Assembly (NCBI GenBank): GCA_021204735.1
Contig: JAJPYV010000424.1
Coordinates: 1-7,086, forward strand
Direction of reading: 5' to 3'
DNA from: Prevotella sp.
GTDB lineage: Bacteria > Bacteroidota > Bacteroidia > Bacteroidales > Bacteroidaceae
Length of the DNA stretch: 7,086 bases
Each line of letters starts with the position of its first letter. Positions within the stretch are counted from its first letter, which is position 1. Under the pieces are notes generated by a model. The model had not been told where the DNA came from. It did no database searches and saw nothing but the letters and a program-made list of their open reading frames with translations. The translations under genes and the position numbers were made by a program. Below are positions 1-7,086 of the stretch, one piece after another.

Positions 1-163
1 TAGAATTCAAAATCTCTTGTTAAGTAGCAAACAACCATGTCAATGTTGTATTACATCAATATGCAAGAAAATAGGAATATTGTCTAATATAAACAATACT
101 ACTAATCTAACAGCAAACTACTGCTGATATAACAATTGGCATGAGAAAAGATAAAAGCATACC
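1..163. other. Non-coding leader upstream of hsdR
   Basis: There is no credible coding sequence here on either strand; the minus-strand frame that crosses the end of this region is a shadow of hsdR. The stretch is AT-rich. I looked for the Bacteroidales promoter pattern (TTTG near -33 and TAnnTTTG near -7) and for an E. coli-like sigma-70 pair and found neither convincingly, so the operon promoter is either divergent in sequence or lies further upstream. Two weak inverted repeats are visible: CAATAT at 57-62 with ATATTG at 77-82, and CAGCA at 111-115 with TGCTG at 122-126 (6-nt loop), the latter about 40 nt before the hsdR start. Neither is strong enough to name as an operator or terminator. 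Confidence 0.5.
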
Positions 164-2869
164 ATGACACCAGAAGAAAAGGCAAGAGTAAAAATTGACC
201 GGATGTTCAAAGAAGCCGGTTGGAAAGTGGTGAGCCGCGAAGAATTTCAAGCGGATGACAATGCTGTTGCCATTCGTGAGGGACTTCTTAACGGAAATCT
301 TGAAGCCGATTATTTTCTTTTCATTGGTGGTAAGGCTGTTGGTGTACTCGAAGCTAAACGTGAGGAAGTGGATATTGATGATAGGCACGTAAGCAATCAA
401 GTTGCCACATACGCAAAAAATGTTCCTCCTATTTATCAGGCTTGGCAAAGACCGTTGCCTATTCTCTTCAAATCAAATGGGAAAAAAGTATCTTATTTAG
501 ATTTTCGCAAAGAAGATTCTAATTGGGAGGAGATAAACCGTATATTAACACCAAAAGAAATTGTAAAACTACTTAATATACCAGACTTCTTTGCAGGGCT
601 TCCTGAATTACGCCCGAAAGGTCTCCGTAATTGCCAATATGAGGCGATTAAAGAATTAGAAAGCAGTTTCCGTTCTGGAAAGAAACGGGCACTGATGGTT
701 TTGGCAACCGGTGCGGGGAAAACTTATACTGCTTGCCTTGCCGCTTATCGTATGCTTAGTTATACTAAGATGCGCAGAGGGCTGTTCTTGGTTGACCGCA
801 ATAATCTTGGCAAGCAGGCAGAAAATGAATTTGGAACTTTCCGCCTGACAGAAAACGGAGACGCATTCAATACGATATTTACCGTAAACCGTTTGAAATC
901 GGCAGATGTCCCTTCTGACAGCAATGTTGTAATATCTACTATACAACGACTTTTTTCGCTGTTGAAAGGAGAGACAATATACGATAATGATGAAGATGAC
1001 CAAGATACTGCTGACAATATTGTAGAATTGCCCGAAAACCCGAAATTACCGCACGACTTTTTTGACCTTATCATAATTGATGAGTGCCATCGCAGTATTT
1101 ATGGTAATTGGAGAAAGGTATTGGAATATTTCGACGAAGCAAGATTTATCGGTTTGACAGCGACTCCTATAATTGAAACAATAGCCTTCTTTGACAACAA
1201 CAGAGTTGCAAACTACACTTTGGAACAATCCATTATTGACGGTGTGAATGTGGATTGCAGAGTTTACCGCATCAAGACAAAAGTAACAGAGAGTGGTGGT
1301 GCTATTCTTGAAGGACAAAAAACTGAAGAAGAAACACGATATACCGGAGAAATAAAGGTTGTTAAGGCAACAGAGACAAGAAACTACAGTAATAGAGAGT
1401 TGAACAGAAGCATTATCAATCCTGCTCAGATAAAACTCATTCTGCAAACATATAAGAATACTGTTTATACGGAAATGTTCAATGACCCGCAGAGAGAAGT
1501 CAACTTTGATTACCTTCCTAAAACCCTGATTTTCGCTCTTAACGAGAACCACGCTTCAAATATTGTGAAAATCGCAAAAGAGGTTTTTGAGCGGGAAGAT
1601 GACAACTTCGTACAAAAGATAACCTACTCCTCTGGTGATAGTAACGAACTGATACGCAAGTTCCGCAACGACAAAGATTTCCGCATTGCGGTTACTTGTA
1701 CACTTGTCGCTACCGGTACTGATATAAAACCATTGGAAGTGGTGATGTTTATGCGAGATGTTGAATCAGCAACTCTCTATACCCAAATGAAAGGACGGGG
1801 CGTCCGTACCATAGCGGATGAGCAGTTGAGGAATGTAACTCCCAACGCTATCAGTAAAGATTGTTTCTTTCTTGTCGATGCCGTTGGCGTTACTGAACAT
1901 ACGATGTCTATCACTGGCCCAAGCGAAGGACCAAGAGAACCAGTCTTAACGCTAAAAAAACTGTTAGAGCTTATCACCCATGGCAATTTGCCCGACTCTT
2001 ATTTAAAGCGTCTTGCCGGTACATTGGCACGCTTATATAATAAGGCAAACGCCTCTCAGCGTGAGGAATTTGAAAAATTGGCTCATATTAAAATGGATGA
2101 AATTGCAAGACAGATTTATGCCGCTTTGGAATCCAGCAAACTGCCACCTTATAATGATATAAATGAGCCAAACACTGAGCGTAAAAGTTTAGTCGCACCC
2201 ATAACCAACCATGCAGAAGTCCGTGAATATATCTTAACTTTGGCAGCAGGATTTGTTACTACATTAATTCCTGGGGAAGACGAACTTATATCGCAGGGTT
2301 TCTCAAAAGAAGAAGCAAGAGACACTACAAAGGCTTTTGAGGAATATTGCCGTTCTCATGCCGATGAGATAGAGGCTTTACGTATTCTTTATAATAATGA
2401 GCTCAAACCTATCAACTATGAGATGTTGCAGGATTTAGAGAAAAAACTGATTAAGGAGAACAACAATTTTTCACAACGTCTGTTGTGGAACTATTATGCC
2501 GTTCTAAATCCCGATAAAGTAATAAGAGCAGAATCAAAGAAAGAAACCGAGGCTATCACAAATATTATCCAACTTGTCCGCTTTGCCTATTCCCAAATTG
2601 AAAAGTTGGAAAGTGCATACCCTACGGCACGAAAGTATTTCAATCTGTGGTATGGCCGCAAGCAGATGAACATTACCGACCATCAAAGAGAAGTGATTAG
2701 TCAGGTGGTGGAATACATAGCTTGTAATGGTGCATGTACAGTAAGGGATATCCGTAAGACAGACCTTAATGAGGCAGCCCGACTGATAGGTTCATTCGGA
2801 AATATGCAAAATGCTAATGCCGCTTTATTTTCATTATATAATTTCATAGTCTTAAAGAAAAACGCTTAA
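164..2869 (+). CDS. hsdR: Type I restriction enzyme, R (endonuclease/translocase) subunit HsdR
   Basis: This is the 901-aa motor and nuclease subunit of a type I restriction-modification complex. Together with HsdM and HsdS it recognises unmethylated target sites, pumps DNA using ATP and cleaves at a distance. The N-terminal part carries a PD-(D/E)XK nuclease: D49 in EADY, E63-x-K65 in VLEAK, then a QxxxY motif at Q79-Y83. A superfamily 2 helicase core follows: Walker A around 180-187 (TGAGKT, K186), DECH box 306-309, TAT motif 332-334 in GLTATP, ATGTD at 516-520, and motif VI Q541..GRGVR to 548. Residues from about 700 to 890 resemble the EcoEI-type R C-terminal domain, which suggests a type IB-like enzyme; that subtype is an inference. 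The start at 164 is the first ATG after an in-frame stop at 152-154, and the MTPEEKAR opening fits the family; no clear Shine-Dalgarno precedes it. The frame is intact. It is first in the operon, 6 nt ahead of hsdM. Confidence 0.96.
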   Translation: MTPEEKARVKIDRMFKEAGWKVVSREEFQADDNAVAIREGLLNGNLEADYFLFIGGKAVGVLEAKREEVDIDDRHVSNQVATYAKNVPPIYQAWQRPLPILFKSNGKKVSYLDFRKEDSNWEEINRILTPKEIVKLLNIPDFFAGLPELRPKGLRNCQYEAIKELESSFRSGKKRALMVLATGAGKTYTACLAAYRMLSYTKMRRGLFLVDRNNLGKQAENEFGTFRLTENGDAFNTIFTVNRLKSADVPSDSNVVISTIQRLFSLLKGETIYDNDEDDQDTADNIVELPENPKLPHDFFDLIIIDECHRSIYGNWRKVLEYFDEARFIGLTATPIIETIAFFDNNRVANYTLEQSIIDGVNVDCRVYRIKTKVTESGGAILEGQKTEEETRYTGEIKVVKATETRNYSNRELNRSIINPAQIKLILQTYKNTVYTEMFNDPQREVNFDYLPKTLIFALNENHASNIVKIAKEVFEREDDNFVQKITYSSGDSNELIRKFRNDKDFRIAVTCTLVATGTDIKPLEVVMFMRDVESATLYTQMKGRGVRTIADEQLRNVTPNAISKDCFFLVDAVGVTEHTMSITGPSEGPREPVLTLKKLLELITHGNLPDSYLKRLAGTLARLYNKANASQREEFEKLAHIKMDEIARQIYAALESSKLPPYNDINEPNTERKSLVAPITNHAEVREYILTLAAGFVTTLIPGEDELISQGFSKEEARDTTKAFEEYCRSHADEIEALRILYNNELKPINYEMLQDLEKKLIKENNNFSQRLLWNYYAVLNPDKVIRAESKKETEAITNIIQLVRFAYSQIEKLESAYPTARKYFNLWYGRKQMNITDHQREVISQVVEYIACNGACTVRDIRKTDLNEAARLIGSFGNMQNANAALFSLYNFIVLKKNA

Positions 2870-4309
<1,440 letters not shown>

Positions 4310-4311
4310 TT

Positions 4312-5760
4312 ATGAATACAAAACTATTACGCCAGAAAATTCTTGACCTTGCCATTCATGGAAAACTCGTGCCGCAAGACCCTAATGATGAGCCTGCATC
4401 CGTATTGCTTGAAAAAATCCGTGCAGATAAAGATCGGCTCATCAAAGAAGGTAAAATAAAGCGCAATAATAAAAGTAAAATTTCTGCTGATAAGACAAAT
4501 TATGAGAATGGACCATTTGAAATACCAAAATGTTGGAGGTGGTGTAGAATAGATGATATTGGAGAAGTCGTAACAGGGAATACTCCCTCAAAAGAGAATT
4601 TGTCATATTATGGAAATGAATATCCTTTTTATAAACCCACAGATTTAGAACAAGGAATAAATACAATTATCGCTTATGACAATTTGTCAAAAATTGGTTT
4701 TGAAAAGGCTAGACAACTTCCAAAAAATACTATTCTTGTAACTTGCATAGGTACAATTGGTAAAACAGGATTAATAAAAAGAGTTGGAACATGTAATCAA
4801 CAAATAAATGCAATAATACCAAAGGAGTTGATTCTCCCTGAACTTGTATATTTTATTTGTATATCCAACTACTTTCAGAATTTTATGATTAAAAATGCAT
4901 CTGCAACTACTCTACCAATTATAAACAAGAGTAAATTTTCTGAGATATTAATACCACTTCCACCTCTCTCCGAGCAACAACGTATTGTTGCCGAGATTAA
5001 TCGTTGGTTTGCGTTAATTGACCAAATAGAAAAAAGTAAAACCAATATACAAAATTATATCAGTCAGGCTAAGACAAAAATTTTAAATCTTGCCATTCAG
5101 GGCAAACTCGTGCCGCAAGACCCAAATGATGAACCTGCCATAGAATTATTAAAACGCATAAACCCCAATTTCACTCCTTGTGATAAGGGGCAATATGAGA
5201 AGATCCCGAAAGGATGGAGTATTACAACTATTAGAACTATATGTAATAACATAAATGGTTTGTGGAAAGGAAAGAAAAAACCTTTTTTAAAAATTGGAGT
5301 CATTAGAAATGCGAATTTTACTAAAGATTTTAAAATAGACTATTCAAAAATTGAATATATTGATGTAGAACAGAGCTCATTCTCTAAACGATATCTAATG
5401 GATGGAGATTTGATAGTTGAAAAATCAGGTGGTAGTGACAATAATCCCGTTGGAAGAGCAGTTCTTTACGAAGGAAAAAATGGTGTATTCTCTTTTAGTA
5501 ACTTTACGATGGTCTTAAGAATAAAAAATAAAGATATTATTACAAGTAAATATTTGTATTATTATATTATGTCAATATATCAGCAAGGAGGAATGAGGTT
5601 GATGCAAACTCAAACGACAGGTTTGCATAATCTAATTCTTGATAAATATCTTTCCATTCCTTTATACCTACCACCTCTTTCAGAGCAACAACGCATTGTT
5701 AAGAAAATAGAAGGAATATTTTGCGCTCTCGATAAAATTCAAGAATCGTTAGAAACGTAA
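4312..5760 (+). CDS. hsdS: Type I restriction enzyme, specificity subunit HsdS
   Basis: This 482-aa subunit dictates the bipartite DNA sequence that the HsdM/HsdR complex recognises. Two target-recognition domains (TRDs) are visible. TRD1 spans about residues 70-215, opening IPKCWRW and containing GNTPSKEN, CIGTIGK and NQQINAI. TRD2 spans about 298-452, opening IPKGWS and containing GVIRNANF, DGDLIVEKSGGS and FSNFTMVLRI. They are joined by a conserved linker, PPLSEQQRIV (217-226) to KLVPQDPNDEPA (265-276). The N terminus holds only the second half of this linker (KLVPQDPNDEPA, 18-29) and the C terminus only the first half (PPLSEQQRIV, 454-463). This is the circular layout known for HsdS. The tail is short but completes the circle, so I see no truncation. 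TRD-coding DNA is about 23-28% G+C in sampled 60-nt stretches against about 46-54% in the linkers. The target sequence cannot be predicted by eye. No second or inverted hsdS copy is present in the window. Confidence 0.95.
   Translation: MNTKLLRQKILDLAIHGKLVPQDPNDEPASVLLEKIRADKDRLIKEGKIKRNNKSKISADKTNYENGPFEIPKCWRWCRIDDIGEVVTGNTPSKENLSYYGNEYPFYKPTDLEQGINTIIAYDNLSKIGFEKARQLPKNTILVTCIGTIGKTGLIKRVGTCNQQINAIIPKELILPELVYFICISNYFQNFMIKNASATTLPIINKSKFSEILIPLPPLSEQQRIVAEINRWFALIDQIEKSKTNIQNYISQAKTKILNLAIQGKLVPQDPNDEPAIELLKRINPNFTPCDKGQYEKIPKGWSITTIRTICNNINGLWKGKKKPFLKIGVIRNANFTKDFKIDYSKIEYIDVEQSSFSKRYLMDGDLIVEKSGGSDNNPVGRAVLYEGKNGVFSFSNFTMVLRIKNKDIITSKYLYYYIMSIYQQGGMRLMQTQTTGLHNLILDKYLSIPLYLPPLSEQQRIVKKIEGIFCALDKIQESLET
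4348..4397 (+). repeat. hsdS linker repeat A, copy 1 (N-terminal)
   Basis: This 50-nt segment encodes the start of hsdS through LAIHGKLVPQDPNDEPA and matches 5089-5138 at 46 of 50 positions by hand alignment (differences at 4359, 4362, 4383 and 4392). The offset is 741 nt, exactly 247 codons, so the copies are in the same frame. A 20-nt core from 4363 to 4382 is identical to 5104-5123. Confidence 0.85.
4960..4989 (+). repeat. hsdS linker repeat B, copy 1 (central)
   Basis: This 30-nt segment encodes the PPLSEQQRIV stretch that closes TRD1. It matches 5671-5700 at 27 of 30 positions (differences at 4968, 4971 and 4983). The offset is 711 nt, or 237 codons, so a crossover between copies would keep the reading frame. 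Confidence 0.8.
5089..5138 (+). repeat. hsdS linker repeat A, copy 2 (central)
   Basis: This is the second copy of the KLVPQDPNDEPA-coding segment, just ahead of TRD2, matching 4348-4397 at 46 of 50 positions. Sampled G+C here is about 54%, far above the adjacent TRD-coding DNA. Confidence 0.85.
5671..5700 (+). repeat. hsdS linker repeat B, copy 2 (C-terminal)
   Basis: This is the second copy of the PPLSEQQRIV-coding segment, closing TRD2 near the hsdS stop. It matches 4960-4989 at 27 of 30 positions. Confidence 0.8.
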
Positions 5761-5775
5761 ACAGGCAGGAAATAC

Positions 5776-5831
5776 TTTGTGCCATTAGCAAAATTCTTTT
5801 GTGCCATCTTTTGTGCCATCTTTTGTGCCAT
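5776..5831 (+). repeat. Short tandem repeat cluster 1 (CTTTTGTGCCAT units)
   Basis: Three perfect head-to-tail copies of the 12-mer CTTTTGTGCCAT lie at 5796-5807, 5808-5819 and 5820-5831. A shorter isolated copy, TTTGTGCCAT, lies at 5776-5785, starting 15 nt after the hsdS stop codon. There are no unique spacers between the three tandem units. The repeat is directional, not palindromic. Confidence 0.9.
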
Positions 5832-5898
5832 TTGAGATATTTTTAAGTATTATTTTTAGTGCTAAAAGAAAAAATAAAGTATTGGTAATCAAGTAGTT

Positions 5899-5910
5899 AT
5901 ATTGCAATAT
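5899..5910. other. 12-bp perfect palindrome ATATTGCAATAT
   Basis: This is a perfect two-fold symmetric sequence lying between repeat clusters 1 and 2. In such AT-rich DNA a 12-bp palindrome can arise by chance, but its shape and position fit a possible binding site for a dimeric DNA-binding protein. No regulator is encoded in the window. Confidence 0.35.
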
Positions 5911-5920
5911 TTGCATATTT

Positions 5921-5966
5921 CTTTTGTGACATCTTTTGTGCCATTGGTGACATTTATTGGTGACAT
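5921..5966 (+). repeat. Short tandem repeat cluster 2 (mixed CTTTTGTGMCAT and TTGGTGACAT units)
   Basis: The units in order are CTTTTGTGACAT (5921-5932), CTTTTGTGCCAT (5933-5944, identical to the cluster 1 unit), TGGTGACAT (5945-5953) and ATTGGTGACAT (5956-5966). The cluster shows the step from the GTGCCAT form to the GGTGACAT form, so clusters 1 and 3 are related variants of one repeat family. Confidence 0.85.
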
Positions 5967-6022
5967 TATTCATATTTTAAATTTCTTTAATCTACAATAA
6001 AACATTGATAATCAGATATTTC

Positions 6023-6082
6023 ATTGGTAATTTCTTTGATGACATTGGTGACATTTTTGGTGACATCGATGACATTAGACAT
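6023..6082 (+). repeat. Short tandem repeat cluster 3 (TTGGTGACAT and GATGACAT units)
   Basis: The units are a degenerate ATTGGTAA (6023-6030), TTGATGACAT (6036-6045), TGGTGACAT (6046-6054), TTTTGGTGACAT (6055-6066), CGATGACAT (6067-6075) and a decayed TAGACAT (6076-6082). From 6036 on they abut one another. Unit lengths are mostly 9 or 12 nt. All share orientation with clusters 1 and 2 and end about 150 nt before the AAA-ATPase-like start. Confidence 0.8.
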
Positions 6083-6096
6083 AATCGTTAATTTAG
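6081..6096 (+). repeat. 16-bp direct repeat upstream of the AAA-ATPase-like gene, copy 1
   Basis: The sequence ATAATCGTTAATTTAG recurs at 6196-6211 with a single difference (G/A), an offset of 115 nt. Copy 1 directly abuts repeat cluster 3. The bases are nearly all A or T, so chance similarity is possible, though 15 of 16 is notable at this distance. Confidence 0.5.
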
Positions 6097-6195
6097 GGGG
6101 AAAACTTGAATAGTTAGTAGAAAAACAATGCAGGGCGCAAGCGCAGTTAAAAATTAAAAGTTCATTTTTGCTTGAGAATATGGCAATATTCACAA

Positions 6196-6211
6196 ATAAT
6201 CATTAATTTAG
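6196..6211 (+). repeat. 16-bp direct repeat upstream of the AAA-ATPase-like gene, copy 2
   Basis: This copy reads ATAATCATTAATTTAG and matches 6081-6096 at 15 of 16 positions. It ends 18 nt before the ATG at 6230, so it would lie in or next to the translation start region of that gene. Its final TAG is also the in-frame stop upstream of that start. Confidence 0.5.
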
Positions 6212-6229
6212 CAGAAAATTTCAGGGAGT

Positions 6230-7086
6230 ATGAGGTATCCGATAGGAATACAGGGATTTAAGAAGCTGCGTGAGTTCGGTTATGTTTACGTTGACAAGAC
6301 AGCGCGTATGTACGAGCTTACGTCAACGGGAAGCTGCTATTTTATGTCGCGTCCGCGCCGTTTCGGGAAATCGTTGTTGGTTTCCACGATGCGTGCATAT
6401 TTTGAGGGCAGGAAGGATTTGTTCAAAGGTCTGGCGATAGAACAGTTGGAGCATGAGTGGAAGGAATATCCTGTGTTGTATTTGGATTTGAATACTGGGA
6501 AATACGACACATTGGATAATTTGGAAAGGAATTTGAAAGACACATTTGATGAATGGGATGAAATTTATGGTGTGTCAACTGTCGGAAAACCATTTGAGAC
6601 GCGTTTCAAGAATATTGTACGTCGTGCTTACGAGAAGAAAGGCGAGAAAGTGGTGATACTGGTTGACGAGTACGACAAGCCGATACTCACGGCGATAGAT
6701 GACGAGGAACTGCAGGAGAAATTCCGCTCCACGCTGAAGTCAATATACTCTGTATTGAAGACGCAGGATGAGTATATCCGTTTTGCATTTTTGACAGGGG
6801 TATCGAAATTCAGCCGTCTGAGTGTGTTCAGTGACCTGAACAACTTAAAAGACATTACTTTCAACAAACGTTATGCGGATATCTGTGGTATATCTGAAAA
6901 GGAGTTGCATACATACTTCAATGATTCCATAAAGGAGCTTGCAGAAGATAATTCCATGAGCTGTGAAGATGCATACGCAAAACTGAAGGAAAAATACGAT
7001 GGCTATCATTTCGCTCCCAATACGGTGGGAATGTATAATCCGTTCAGCCTGCTGAATGCTTTGGAGGACAAAACTTTGGGAGATTA
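6230..7086 (+). CDS. AAA-ATPase-like protein (DUF1703/PD-(D/E)XK family), 3' end outside window
   Basis: The frame is open for 285 codons and runs off the window. The opening MRYPIGIQGF with YVDKT at 20-24 is characteristic of the AAA-ATPase-like family (Pfam PF09820), whose members usually exceed 500 aa and end in a PD-(D/E)XK nuclease-like domain (PF08011); that C-terminal part is not in view. Visible motifs are a variant P-loop RPRRFGKS at 41-48 (K47), Walker B VVILVDEYDKP at 141-151 (D146, E147), FLTGVSKFS at 187-195, YDGYHF at 256-261 and YNPFS at 269-273. The ATG at 6230 is the first after an in-frame stop at 6209-6211 and matches the family start. A purine run AGGGAG (6223-6228) ends only 1 nt before it, closer than usual for a ribosome binding site. 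The biological role of the family is not established. It is separated from the hsd operon by the repeat spacer, so it is probably its own transcription unit. Confidence 0.9.
   Translation, partial: MRYPIGIQGFKKLREFGYVYVDKTARMYELTSTGSCYFMSRPRRFGKSLLVSTMRAYFEGRKDLFKGLAIEQLEHEWKEYPVLYLDLNTGKYDTLDNLERNLKDTFDEWDEIYGVSTVGKPFETRFKNIVRRAYEKKGEKVVILVDEYDKPILTAIDDEELQEKFRSTLKSIYSVLKTQDEYIRFAFLTGVSKFSRLSVFSDLNNLKDITFNKRYADICGISEKELHTYFNDSIKELAEDNSMSCEDAYAKLKEKYDGYHFAPNTVGMYNPFSLLNALEDKTLGD

Larger units (their letters stand above)
5761..6229. other. Gene-free, AT-rich, repeat-bearing spacer between hsdS and the AAA-ATPase-like gene
   Basis: The 469 nt hold no gene I can support. The two minus-strand open frames (5785-5973 and 5987-6193) get their apparent peptides from the short repeats read in frame (runs such as GTKDGTKD and NVTNV) and resemble no protein family I know. 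Sampled G+C is as low as 20% (5821-5880) and 27% (5881-5940). The content is three clusters of degenerate short direct repeats, one 12-bp palindrome and a 16-bp direct repeat, listed separately. No G+C-rich hairpin with a T run follows hsdS. The best hairpin is TTTTAG/CTAAAA at 5854-5867, which has only a 2-nt loop (4 if the last pair opens) and is too weak to call a terminator. Confidence 0.7.

Noticed and set aside
1046..1552. Long minus-strand open frame (168 codons) antisense to hsdR
   Set aside because: It lies entirely within the intact hsdR helicase-coding region, shows no protein family features and is a shadow of the real frame. The same applies to the other antisense frames over hsdR, hsdM, hsdS and the AAA-like gene.
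5275..5293. A6-CC-T6-A5 run in TRD2 of hsdS, and an A7 run in hsdR at 1954-1960, as phase-variable slippage tracts
   Set aside because: The runs are short for contingency loci, both genes are in frame as given, and Lys-rich coding at the TRD2 position is plausible. There is no evidence of variation from one sequence.
4312..5760. Invertible hsdS shufflon as seen at some Bacteroidales R-M loci
   Set aside because: There is no inverted or partial second hsdS and no recombinase gene in the window. The repeats within hsdS are direct, not inverted. Sequence outside the window could change this.
5771..5883. 8-bp inverted repeat AATACTTT (5771-5778) / AAAGTATT (5876-5883) flanking repeat cluster 1, as the ends of a mobile element
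   Set aside because: It is too short and AT-rich to separate from chance, with no target-site duplication and no transposase.
5841..5883. Rho-independent terminator after hsdS
   Set aside because: The only candidate hairpin (TTTTAG/CTAAAA) has a 2-nt loop, or 4 nt if the G-C pair is opened. It is made almost wholly of A-T pairs and is not followed by a clean T run.
5785..5973. Minus-strand open frame of 62 codons in the spacer
   Set aside because: Its peptide is generated by the 12-nt repeats (GTKD runs), has no recognisable domain and lies in very AT-rich repeat DNA. I treat it as a by-product of the repeats.
5776..6082. CRISPR array
   Set aside because: Units are only 9-12 nt, mostly directly adjacent, with no regular unique spacers and no cas genes in view.
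5987..6193. Minus-strand open frame of 68 codons in the spacer
   Set aside because: The only pattern in it is NVT/NVI runs from repeat cluster 3. There is no ribosome binding site or family resemblance, so it is not called as a gene.

Overview
The window looks like a chromosomal accessory (defence-type) stretch from a member of the Bacteroidales, such as Bacteroides, Prevotella or Parabacteroides. This is inferred from moderate AT richness, mostly weak Shine-Dalgarno signals, very AT-rich intergenic DNA, and the closing gene, whose AAA-ATPase-like/PD-(D/E)XK family is very abundant in that order. No rRNA, tRNA or species marker is present, so the genus is not assigned.

Layout, all genes on the + strand: (1) 1-163, a non-coding leader with no convincing promoter. 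(2) 164-5760, a complete and apparently intact type I restriction-modification operon in the order hsdR-hsdM-hsdS, with gaps of 6 nt and 2 nt between genes. (3) 5761-6229, a 469-nt gene-free, very AT-rich spacer holding three clusters of short degenerate direct repeats built on a TTTKGTGMCAT-like core, a 12-bp palindrome and a separate 16-bp direct repeat. (4) 6230-7086, the first 285 codons of an AAA-ATPase-like (DUF1703-type) gene that runs off the window.

The three hsd products should form one machine. HsdS chooses a two-part DNA target through two target-recognition domains. HsdM with HsdS methylates adenine in that target. HsdR joins them to translocate along and cut DNA with unmodified sites. 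All catalytic motifs expected of HsdR and HsdM are visible with no frameshift. HsdS shows the circularly permuted layout of the family: its C-terminal tail followed by its N-terminal head recreates the central linker. Parts of that linker are repeated at the DNA level (46/50 and 27/30 identical), and they flank much more AT-rich recognition domains, as expected where recognition domains are swapped by recombination.

The R-M genes are a known type of system. The least explained element is the degenerate repeat array between hsdS and the AAA-ATPase-like gene. I found no evidence for a wholly new system inside this window, and the function of the last gene is not established.
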